DNA of 10,929 bases from Candidatus Niyogibacteria bacterium CG10_big_fil_rev_8_21_14_0_10_42_19 (GTDB taxonomy: Bacteria > Patescibacteriota > Minisyncoccia > 1-14-0-10-42-19). The stretch lies in assembly GCA_002774705.1 (NCBI GenBank), contig PFCN01000042.1:1-10929 (forward strand), written 5' to 3'. The number at the start of each line of letters is the position of its first letter. Position 1 is the first letter of the stretch. A model generated the notes under the pieces. It saw only the letters and a program-made list of their open reading frames with translations, made no database searches and had not been told where the DNA came from. Below, piece by piece: positions 6,177 to 10,929 of this stretch. A program made the position numbers and the translations under genes.

Positions 6177-6483
6177 GCCGCGGTAGCTCAATGGTAGAGC
6201 GCATGCCTGAATTCTTCGGGCCATTACGCGGAAACGTGTATTGCAAACTGGGTGAATTGCTGGAAATCCCACTAATATTGGGACAATCAGCAGCCAATCC
6301 GAGCACAAAAAAGTGTTCGGCAGGTTCAGAGACTATCCTATAAGGAGTAGCCCCGGCGCAACCGGGACGAAGCGCCCAGCTCCCAATAAATTTTGGGATG
6401 ATGATATAGTCCAACCTCTAAAGTAATTTGGAGACTTAATAAGGAAGAGCATGGCGTTGGGTGTTCGATTCACCCCCGCGGCA
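6177..6483 (+). tRNA. tRNA-Phe (GAA anticodon), split by a group I intron
   Basis: The 5' exon is 6177-6208 and the 3' exon 6444-6483. Joined they give a 72-nt tRNA: acceptor GCCGCGG (6177-6183) with CCGCGGC (6476-6482), D stem GCTC/GAGC (6186-6189/6197-6200), and anticodon stem CATGC (6202-6206) with GCATG (6449-6453). The anticodon loop is C-T-GAA-G-A, the variable loop GCGTT, the T stem GGGTG/CACCC around TTCGATT, and the discriminator A is at 6483. The loop CTGAAGA with anticodon GAA is typical for tRNA-Phe. CCA is not encoded. The interruption lies between U33 and G34, that is, just before the anticodon, so an unspliced transcript cannot be a working tRNA. The exact junction is set by the U-G pair of P1 and by the need for a 7-base loop. 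Confidence 0.9.
6209..6443 (+). ncRNA. Group I intron (cyanobacterial tRNA-Leu-like, subgroup IC3-like), 235 nt, no ORF
   Basis: P1 is visible: exon bases GCCU plus intron GAA pair with UUCGGGC (6213-6219 region), placing a U-G wobble at the 5' splice site (U6208). The internal guide also contains UCUUC, which is exactly complementary to the first five bases of the 3' exon (GAAGA, 6444-6448), giving P10. The conserved core is present. GACTA at 6331-6335, within TTCAGAGACTA, pairs with TAGTC at 6407-6411 within TATAGTCC, forming P7 and the guanosine-binding site. Further upstream, AATTGCTGGAAA resembles the P4/P6 side of cyanobacterial tRNA-Leu introns. The last intron base is G6443, as expected. 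The intron has no homing endonuclease gene and would be expected to self-splice. A peripheral hairpin CCCGG-CGCAA-CCGGG occurs at 6352-6366. Subgroup assignment is by resemblance only. Confidence 0.9.
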
Positions 6484-6487
6484 CACA

Positions 6488-6521
6488 AAATAAAAAATGG
6501 CTGTAATGCCGTTTTTTATTT
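6488..6521. terminator. Bidirectional intrinsic terminator after tRNA-Phe and alr
   Basis: AAATAAAAAATGGC (6488-6501) pairs with GCCGTTTTTTATTT (6508-6521) over 14 positions, including one U-G wobble, around a 6-base loop TGTAAT. The T run on each strand allows termination of the + strand tRNA-Phe and of the convergent minus-strand alr gene, whose stop codon lies about 50 bases to the right. Confidence 0.85.
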
Positions 6522-6570
6522 TTGGGGTCTATGCGCAATGGTTTAACCTACCCGTTATTTTCCTTTATCG

Positions 6571-7713
6571 TTAAAAATAGATTCTTTCGATCAATGGATT
6601 GATCCTGGTTACTATTTCATAATTAACGGTTCCCGCGAGATCGGCGAGCTCATCTGCCGTAATTTGCTCTCTCCCGTCACGCCCAATTAAAGTGACGACA
6701 TCGCCCGCCTTGACGTCTTTGACGCCGGTGACATCAACGACCACCATATCCATAGAAACCCTACCCAGCACGCGCGCGCGCCTGCCCTTTATTAAAACAT
6801 GGCCAATGCTTGAAAGAGAGCGGGGATACCCATGCCAATAACCGACAGGAATTACGGCGATCCGGGAATTTTTATAAAGAGTTTCCGTAAAATCATAACC
6901 GATCTTTGAGCCTTTGGGTAATGATTTTACTTCCGAAACTATCGTTCTCCAGCTTAAAACCGGACCCAACTTTATATTTTTTTTAAAAACGGACCCCACT
7001 TCTTTTGACGGCCATAAACCGTACATACCTATACCTATTCTTATAAGATCAAATAAAGAGTGCGGGAAAACAAGCGCTCCCGACGTCGCGGAGGCATGAG
7101 CCATCGGCTTATACCCCAACAATTGGGCATGTTCTAAAACTTTTCTAAAAACTTCGATCTGTTTATTGGTATCTCCGGGGAAAGAAGGATTTTTGGCCGA
7201 GGCAAAATGAGTGTAAACCCCCTCCAAAATATCTTTGGGAAATTTTTCTTTAATATATTTAAGAGCTACCAAGGCCTCCCCAACCATAAAACCTTGGCGA
7301 TGCATACCCGTATCAATCTTCAAATGGATATTCGGAAGTTTTTGTTTTATTTGGTATGATTTTTTAAAGTCGCGCAAGACCATGGAGCTCGAAATAGTAA
7401 TACTAATATTATTTTTTTTCGCCTCATCAAATCTTTCCGGGAGCGTATAGCCCAACACCAATATCGGATTTTTGATACCGCTTTTTCTTAAAGATAACGC
7501 CTCCACCACGGAATCAACCCCCAACCAATCAGCTCCCGCTTTTTCTACCGCGTTCGAAAAACCGACGAGACCGTGGCCGTAAGCATTCGATTTTACAACG
7601 GCCATAATTTTGCAATTCTCGCCCGCCTTCTTTTTGAAGATATTATAATTTCTCTTAATTGCTTGCGTATCGATCTCCACCCACGTGCGAAGGCCCGTCC
7701 TCTTTTTATTCAT
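6571..7713 (-). CDS. alr: Alanine racemase (PLP-dependent)
   Basis: Alr interconverts L- and D-alanine and supplies D-Ala for peptidoglycan; it is a cytoplasmic homodimer. With the start chosen here the product has 380 residues. It has WVEIDTQAIKRNY near the N-terminus, AVVKSNAYGHG with the PLP lysine K41, DTGMHRQGF (135-142, active-site Arg139), THFASA (168-173), and RIGIGMYGLWP (225-235). It also has GSKIGYDFTE with the catalytic Tyr273, VSMDMVVVDVT (319-329) and the C-terminal VTRINPLIERIYF. All parts expected of a functional Alr are present at normal length. An in-frame ATG lies five codons upstream (7728). I prefer 7713 because GAGGGG (7721-7726) sits 7 bases before it, while 7728 has no ribosome binding site and coincides with the predicted transcription start. 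The enzyme implies the cell builds a D-Ala-containing wall. Confidence 0.95.
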   Translation of the reverse strand: MNKKRTGLRTWVEIDTQAIKRNYNIFKKKAGENCKIMAVVKSNAYGHGLVGFSNAVEKAGADWLGVDSVVEALSLRKSGIKNPILVLGYTLPERFDEAKKNNISITISSSMVLRDFKKSYQIKQKLPNIHLKIDTGMHRQGFMVGEALVALKYIKEKFPKDILEGVYTHFASAKNPSFPGDTNKQIEVFRKVLEHAQLLGYKPMAHASATSGALVFPHSLFDLIRIGIGMYGLWPSKEVGSVFKKNIKLGPVLSWRTIVSEVKSLPKGSKIGYDFTETLYKNSRIAVIPVGYWHGYPRSLSSIGHVLIKGRRARVLGRVSMDMVVVDVTGVKDVKAGDVVTLIGRDGREQITADELADLAGTVNYEIVTRINPLIERIYF

Positions 7714-7720
7714 CTCCGAT

Positions 7721-7726
7721 CCCCTC
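7721..7726 (-). promoter_or_regulatory. Shine-Dalgarno site deciding the alr start
   Basis: On the minus strand GAGGGG precedes the ATG at 7713 by 7 bases. The upstream ATG at 7728 overlaps this element and has no such site of its own. Confidence 0.6.
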
Positions 7727-7734
7727 ATATAACA

Positions 7735-7763
7735 ATTGTAAGACGCCGCCCGAAACTCGGCAA
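7735..7763 (-). promoter_or_regulatory. Putative sigma70-type promoter for alr
   Basis: On the minus strand TTGCCG (7763-7758) and TACAAT (7740-7735) are separated by 17 bases. The predicted start is about 7728. The promoter begins directly beyond the terminator of the upstream phosphorylase-like gene, so alr would be a separate transcription unit. Confidence 0.6.
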
Positions 7764-7766
7764 TAA

Positions 7767-7799
7767 AAAAATCGTTCCAGTACGACCGAAACGATTTTT
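7767..7799 (-). terminator. Intrinsic terminator of the phosphorylase-like gene
   Basis: AAAAATCGTT (7767-7776) is complementary to AACGATTTTT (7790-7799) with a 13-base loop. Read on the minus strand, the hairpin is followed by TTTTTTT and lies 8 bases after the stop codon of the phosphorylase-like gene. Confidence 0.8.
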
Positions 7800-7807
7800 A
7801 TAAAGAT

Positions 7808-9424
7808 CTATTTATGATTATAAAGGAGGTTGATATATTCTTTAAGCATTCGATCCGAGGTCCAACGCTGTTCTGCCTCGATCTTAGCTCTCATGGCTTT
7901 TTGGTACCATTCTTCTTTAGATGAATAATACATAGTTATAGCCTCATTCATTCTTTCTCCCAACTCATCAACATCAAAGGCATCCTGATTTGAAATTGGA
8001 TAACGAGACCCAAACAAGAAACAATTTTCAGGGTCGGCTTCACACGCCCATCCATCAGGAGTGGTCATGTGCAGAGCCCCGTTCATCTGGGCAGACATCC
8101 CCGATGTACCGCTAGCCTCATTGGGAGAACGAGGAGTATTCAACCAAAGATCTGACCCGGCTTTAAGCATTTTTGAAAGCTCAAGCTCATATCCCGGAAG
8201 GACGACCATATTCGGAAGCTCTCGCGACAGATGAAGAAGGTCGTTAAAAACATCGACCATCGCGTAATCATCCGGATGGGGCTTACCCGAAATAATTATT
8301 TGAATGCTGTTGGAACGAAGAAGCGAAGATATCCATTCCAAATCATAGAAAAGAAGTTTGGGCCGTTTATATTCGGCGAACCTCCTCGCCCAAGTTACGG
8401 TAAAAACATGCTCCCCCAAAAATTTTCCGGTTTGCTCTTTTACATATTGCAAAAGCTTTCTTTTAAAGTTCCGTTTTACTTCTTCGAGTTCTTTTTGATT
8501 TACGGCACTACCGAATTCCGAGTACTGCCAATAATCCCGGCAAACTCCGTTGGTAATAGCGATCAAGGGAGCGCCATTATCAACCCAATGCCACAGTTCT
8601 TTGGCGATACCCAGATGTTTTTGCGATACGGCATTGGCTTTGCCGGAAAGTCGTAAACAGGCAACAGTCATATTGAAGGGGTCGCCTCCAATTTTCGCGA
8701 GCACTTCTCTACCAAGAGTATCTTGATAGTCGCCGAGGCGCATTACCATCTCAAGATCATATTCGGGGTTTCCCGCGCGAACCGGAGTATGTGTGGTGAA
8801 AACAACACGCGAACGGGTATATTCAACAGCTTCATCAAAATTCTTGTTCTCGCGATAGACTGAAGCAAAAATATCAAGCACTACGAAAGCCGTATGGCTT
8901 TCGTTCAAATGATAAATATTGACCGAAATATCCAACCGCTTAAGCGCCTCAAGACCTCCCCGCGACAAAACCAGAGACTGGACTATCTTTCTTTCAACGT
9001 TTGCTCCGGAATCACGACTCCCGCCATAAAGCTGGAGGGTATTCGATCTTGAAAGAAGGTCATTTTTATCGATATCCGTATCAATAAAAAGAACCGGAGA
9101 TGTTTGGTAACGCTGTTCGGACAAACGAAAGATCTTCATCCACATCGGAGAAGAACAGATCTCTTTCTTAAAAAGATCCGCCTCTTCCAAAATATCATCG
9201 TAATACCTATTGACGTGGCAGATACCCATTCTTCCGTTGTGTATGCACTGATCAAAATACCCCTGCCTAGGAAGGATCGTAATACCAACCATGGGCATAC
9301 CGAGCTTGTATGCGGATTTTAAAAACCCACCACTGACAACTCCGAGACCTCCCGAGTAAGTATGGAGCTCCTGATCGATTGCTATCTCCGGAGTAAAAAC
9401 CGCCACAACCCCGCTATTCAGCAT
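7808..9424 (-). CDS. glgP: Short alpha-glucan phosphorylase-like glycosyltransferase (GT35-type) lacking the PLP lysine
   Basis: Members of this family phosphorolyse alpha-1,4-glucans to glucose-1-phosphate using the phosphate of pyridoxal phosphate. The 538-residue protein starts at the conserved core (VVAVFTPEIAI-QELHTYSGGLGVVSGGFLKSA, 6-38) and lacks the N-terminal DUF3417 domain of longer relatives. It shows GYF (55-57), YHLNESHTAF (171-180), FTTHTPVRAGN (209-219), TNGV (291-294), TWARRFAEYKRPKLL (344-358), SGKPHPDD (379-386), LPGYELELSKMLKAGSDLWLNTPR (409-432), and EASGTSGM followed by NGALHMTTPDGW (448-459). In the family the sequence after GTSGM is normally lysine, the residue that forms the Schiff base with PLP. 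Here codon TCT at 8093-8095 gives Ser444. It may therefore use no PLP, bind it non-covalently, or be a non-catalytic or altered transferase. The start is well fixed by AGGAGG 5 bases upstream. A dedicated terminator follows. The symbol marks the family, not a proven activity. Confidence 0.85.
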   Translation of the reverse strand: MLNSGVVAVFTPEIAIDQELHTYSGGLGVVSGGFLKSAYKLGMPMVGITILPRQGYFDQCIHNGRMGICHVNRYYDDILEEADLFKKEICSSPMWMKIFRLSEQRYQTSPVLFIDTDIDKNDLLSRSNTLQLYGGSRDSGANVERKIVQSLVLSRGGLEALKRLDISVNIYHLNESHTAFVVLDIFASVYRENKNFDEAVEYTRSRVVFTTHTPVRAGNPEYDLEMVMRLGDYQDTLGREVLAKIGGDPFNMTVACLRLSGKANAVSQKHLGIAKELWHWVDNGAPLIAITNGVCRDYWQYSEFGSAVNQKELEEVKRNFKRKLLQYVKEQTGKFLGEHVFTVTWARRFAEYKRPKLLFYDLEWISSLLRSNSIQIIISGKPHPDDYAMVDVFNDLLHLSRELPNMVVLPGYELELSKMLKAGSDLWLNTPRSPNEASGTSGMSAQMNGALHMTTPDGWACEADPENCFLFGSRYPISNQDAFDVDELGERMNEAITMYYSSKEEWYQKAMRAKIEAEQRWTSDRMLKEYINLLYNHK

Positions 9425-9429
9425 TTAGT

Positions 9430-9435
9430 CCTCCT
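9430..9435 (-). promoter_or_regulatory. Strong Shine-Dalgarno site of the phosphorylase-like gene
   Basis: AGGAGG on the minus strand is spaced 5 bases (ACTAA) from the ATG at 9424. Several other genes in this window (tsaD, valS, the pilin) have no recognisable site. Confidence 0.85.
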
Positions 9436-9494
9436 GTTTTATTTTTATCAAAAAACCCTCTATAAAAGAATTATCAGTTTTTATAATAAAAATC

Positions 9495-9524
9495 AAACGG
9501 CTCCGACTGATGCCGGGGCCGTTT
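9495..9524. terminator. Hairpin terminator or attenuator upstream of the phosphorylase-like gene
   Basis: AAACGGCTCCG (9495-9505) pairs with CGGGGCCGTTT (9514-9524) over 11 positions, with one U-G wobble and an 8-base loop. On the + strand it is followed by TTTTATTTTTT, and on the minus strand by GATTTTTATT. No + strand gene ends here, so its likely role is on the minus strand: to stop transcripts coming from the pilin side, or to act as an attenuator in the leader of the phosphorylase-like gene. Confidence 0.65.
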
Positions 9525-9543
9525 TATTTTTTGTTGATAATAA

Positions 9544-9618
9544 TTACTTATTAAACCCCTTTTCCAATCCCGCTTTCAATAGGACCCGCGACAAGCTCTT
9601 TTGATCCGCTTTCAGCAA
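9544..9618 (-). CDS. Possible 24-residue small ORF or leader peptide
   Basis: On the minus strand AGGAGG (9629-9624) is placed 5 bases before TTG (9618). The following frame runs 24 codons, LLKADQKSLSRVLLKAGL then EKGFNK, and ends in TAA at 9544. The hairpin terminator starts 19 bases beyond. The spacing of ribosome site to start is the same as for the phosphorylase-like gene downstream. The peptide is basic and leucine-rich, contains a partial internal repeat (LLKA twice), and resembles nothing I know. TTG start and small size make it uncertain. The 9425-9732 stretch holds nothing else I can support apart from the terminator and the ribosome site at 9430. Confidence 0.3.
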   Translation of the reverse strand: MLKADQKSLSRVLLKAGLEKGFNK

Positions 9619-9732
9619 GACTCCCTCCTTTATCTCTATCGCTCTATAAAACTAAAAAAACTTGCGTTTTCCATTCCTCAATAAAAGATGCGGAAGAACC
9701 AATAAAAAATTAAATGATATGATAAAAAAATT

Positions 9733-10239
9733 TTATTCAAATCTTCCAACCACCCAATCAAATTCACCTTGCCAATTTCGCGTGGGACAACTCCATCCTG
9801 GACTTGATGGATGAGGATTATTACTTGTTTCCATATCTCGAACTCCTAAAACATAGTAAGCATTACCAACACATCCATAGGATCCGGCAGAATAGCGGTA
9901 GTAAGCATAATTTCCACAACTGTCGTTGATTGTAGAATCCAGCAGGTGTGTTGGTAGAAAATTATTTGATACTAACGGCGTAATAAATGTGCCATTTCCA
10001 GATGAATCCCAGCCACCACATCCAGCGAAATCCGAATCTGGATATCTACCAAATGAATCGTAGTAAAATTCAAGCGCGATTTGCATTTGATGCATATCCG
10101 ATAATCTCTTCGCATCTCTTGATTTTTGTCTTGCGCTCTTCAAGCTAGCTAAAACAATACTAGACAAAATTCCTATAATGGCAATAACTACTAAAAGCTC
10201 AATAAGAGTAAATCCTTTGGTTTTTGATTTATTATTCAT
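9733..10239 (-). CDS. Type IV prepilin-like protein (PilA/GspG type)
   Basis: The 168-residue protein begins with a short basic leader MNNKSKTKG followed by FTLIELLVVIAIIGILSSIVLASL, the class III signal. Prepilin peptidase would cut after Gly9, giving N-methylatable Phe+1, with Glu+5 present. The hydrophobic helix spans about 10-33, and the amphipathic continuation (KSARQKSRDAKRLSDMHQMQIALEFYYDSFGRYP, 34-67) is typical of GspG- and PilA-like proteins. The globular part is rich in Gly, Ser, Tyr and Asn and contains four cysteines (74, 108, 123, 151), enough for two disulfides. It is the second gene of a minus-strand pair, 5 bases after the stop of the 87-residue membrane protein, with no Shine-Dalgarno site. 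The assembly machinery is not in this window. Patescibacteria commonly use such pili for attachment and DNA uptake, so that role is inferred from the group. Confidence 0.92.
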   Translation of the reverse strand: MNNKSKTKGFTLIELLVVIAIIGILSSIVLASLKSARQKSRDAKRLSDMHQMQIALEFYYDSFGRYPDSDFAGCGGWDSSGNGTFITPLVSNNFLPTHLLDSTINDSCGNYAYYRYSAGSYGCVGNAYYVLGVRDMETSNNPHPSSPGWSCPTRNWQGEFDWVVGRFE

Positions 10240-10244
10240 AAAAA

Positions 10245-10508
10245 TTAAAAGACAGCTGGTAATATTTTTATATCTTCCGGATTACCTACCGGCTTACCAC
10301 CAAAAATCAAAAACAGTGAAATAATAATTGTTAGCACGGCAAACCCAACCAAAACATAACTCGCCTGTTTTTCATTTTTAATTACTCCCCAGGAATACTT
10401 CATCACCCACTGCATAATTTTGGGCGTTGGTGCTTGAAAAGACTGTGCGGAGAGTTGAAGCTCTTCACCCCCAAACACTACTTTCGGCGACTCGTTATTT
10501 TTATCCAT
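10245..10508 (-). CDS. Small single-pass membrane protein upstream of the prepilin gene
   Basis: I do not recognise a named family. The 87-residue product has a polar N-terminal half with PKVVFGGEELQLSAQSFQAPTPK (residues 9-31), then IMQWVMKYSWGVIKNEKQASY, and one clear membrane helix (VLVGFAVLTIIISLFLIF, about 52-69). It closes with a short tail, GGKPVGNPEDIKILPAVF. There is no signal peptidase site, so an N-in or tail-anchored arrangement is plausible. The stop is 5 bases before the prepilin start, and both genes lack ribosome binding sites, pointing to one transcript and a role connected to the pilus; this is inference from position. The ATG at 10508 is the first in frame, and TATAAA lies about 10 bases upstream, so the leader may be very short. 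Confidence 0.7.
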   Translation of the reverse strand: MDKNNESPKVVFGGEELQLSAQSFQAPTPKIMQWVMKYSWGVIKNEKQASYVLVGFAVLTIIISLFLIFGGKPVGNPEDIKILPAVF

Positions 10509-10762
10509 ACTATTTATAAAAGTTTTGTTACGATTTTAGTTTTCCGCAACTGTTCTAATTATATCCCCTAGCGAGGCCATGCGAAAATTTATTTTCGTAA
10601 TAGCCGAGCGACGGAAATTCAAGAAAGGCCGTGGCATTTCTTATATTATTTACCGCCCTTATCAAAAAGGGGCAACGACTCCTTAGTTTTATTTTACCAC
10701 GCCCCCCCGGGGGGGGAAGACGTCTCACTTTTTGGCTTCCAAAAAACCAATAAGTTCCCTAC

Positions 10763-10813
10763 TGGTGGACGATACAGGACTCGCCGCGTCAAACACGATC
10801 CGCCTTGGGCGGA
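10763..10813 (-). repeat. Composite repeat copy 1: tRNA 3'-end-like element plus TCCGCC hairpin
   Basis: A 23-base element at 10763-10785 is shared with copy 2 except for one base. On the minus strand it reads as the last part of a tRNA gene: CGAGT (T-loop end), CCTGT (T stem), ATCGTCC (acceptor), A and CCA. The rest of a tRNA is absent: the T-loop TT is replaced by GG and no matching 5' acceptor strand lies upstream. A hairpin TCCGCC-TTG-GGCGGA follows at 10799-10813. Confidence 0.7.
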
Positions 10814-10856
10814 AACCTGGCCTCCTCGGTTTAACCCGTTAGATTTATGAACGATG

Positions 10857-10917
10857 TGGTGGACGACACAGGACTCGCCTCTCTCCGCCATCCGCCAACT
10901 GGCGGAGGCGGATCGAG
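10857..10917 (-). repeat. Composite repeat copy 2: tRNA 3'-end-like element plus double TCCGCC hairpin
   Basis: The 23-base element at 10857-10879 differs from copy 1 at one position (C for T, giving acceptor GTCGTCC). It is followed by a larger hairpin. TCCGCC at 10884-10889 and again at 10891-10896 pairs with two GGCGGA units at 10901-10912 around the loop AACT, with one bulged A. The start-to-start distance to copy 1 is 94 bases. Confidence 0.7.
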
Positions 10918-10929
10918 ACGCTACGTCAA

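Larger units (their letters stand above)
10509..10929. other. Gene-free right end with repeats
   Basis: No reading frame on either strand looks like a protein; the 65-codon frame at 10694-10891 simply crosses the repeats. Visible structures are a small CGAAAA/TTTTCG hairpin (10582-10597), a run of seven C followed by eight G (10702-10716), and two composite repeats (listed separately). The base composition rises sharply in GC from about 10690 onward. Confidence 0.6.

Noticed and set aside
6145..6414. 89-codon minus-strand open frame across the tRNA-Phe region
   Set aside because: It is antisense to the tRNA 5' exon and the intron core, whose RNA structure fully explains the sequence. No homing endonuclease motif is present.
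9362..9604. 80-codon + strand open frame overlapping the start of the phosphorylase-like gene
   Set aside because: It runs antisense to the phosphorylase-like N-terminus and its ribosome site and through the terminator hairpin, and has no start signal.
10763..10879. CRISPR array from the two 23-base repeats
   Set aside because: Only two copies are present, the spacing of about 71 bases is too long and irregular, the repeat matches a tRNA end, and there are no cas genes.
10694..10891. 65-codon minus-strand open frame at the right end
   Set aside because: It is made of the two repeat copies and the GC palindrome; the product is low in protein character and has no start signal.

Overview
The window looks like part of a Candidate Phyla Radiation (Patescibacteria, probably Parcubacteria-like) genome. 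The signs are a DUF5652-type mini membrane protein, a TsaD with the 'LEKILEREPELL' insertion typical of these bacteria, a valyl-tRNA synthetase without the usual C-terminal arm, in-frame short-repeat insertions inside housekeeping enzymes, a type IV pilin-like protein paired with a small membrane protein, and AT-rich DNA. UGA ends tsaD and valS, so the recoded UGA of SR1/Gracilibacteria does not apply. The taxonomic placement is an inference from family recognition, not a computed result.

Left part (1-5360, + strand): the 3' part of a DUF5652-like gene, then tRNA-Val(GAC), then tsaD (t6A modification of tRNA). Next comes a run valS - prsW-like protease - hsp20. ValS and the protease overlap by ATGA, the protease and hsp20 are 2 nt apart, and the run ends in a strong intrinsic terminator at 5329-5357 that is usable from both sides. 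A sigma70-like promoter lies just before valS. The run joins translation with membrane proteolysis and protein folding.

Middle part (5384-6521): a convergent minus-strand RBBP9/YdeN-like serine hydrolase, broken by one extra base in an A8 run. It is followed by a + strand tRNA-Phe(GAA) gene split by a 235-nt ORF-less group I intron between U33 and G34, with its own promoter and terminator.

Right part (6571-10508, minus strand): alr (alanine racemase, peptidoglycan D-Ala); a short alpha-glucan phosphorylase-like enzyme whose PLP-anchoring lysine is replaced by serine; a possible 24-codon leader ORF with a strong Shine-Dalgarno site followed by a hairpin terminator; and a two-gene unit of an 87-residue membrane protein and a type IV prepilin. 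The last 420 bases contain no convincing gene. They hold two copies of a composite repeat: a 23-nt element resembling a tRNA 3' end including CCA, followed by a TCCGCC hairpin. A C7G8 palindrome lies beside them.

No complete novel multi-gene system is evident. The points most worth following are the tRNA-Phe intron, the lysine-less phosphorylase, the frameshifted hydrolase, the intragenic insertions and the tRNA-end-like repeats.
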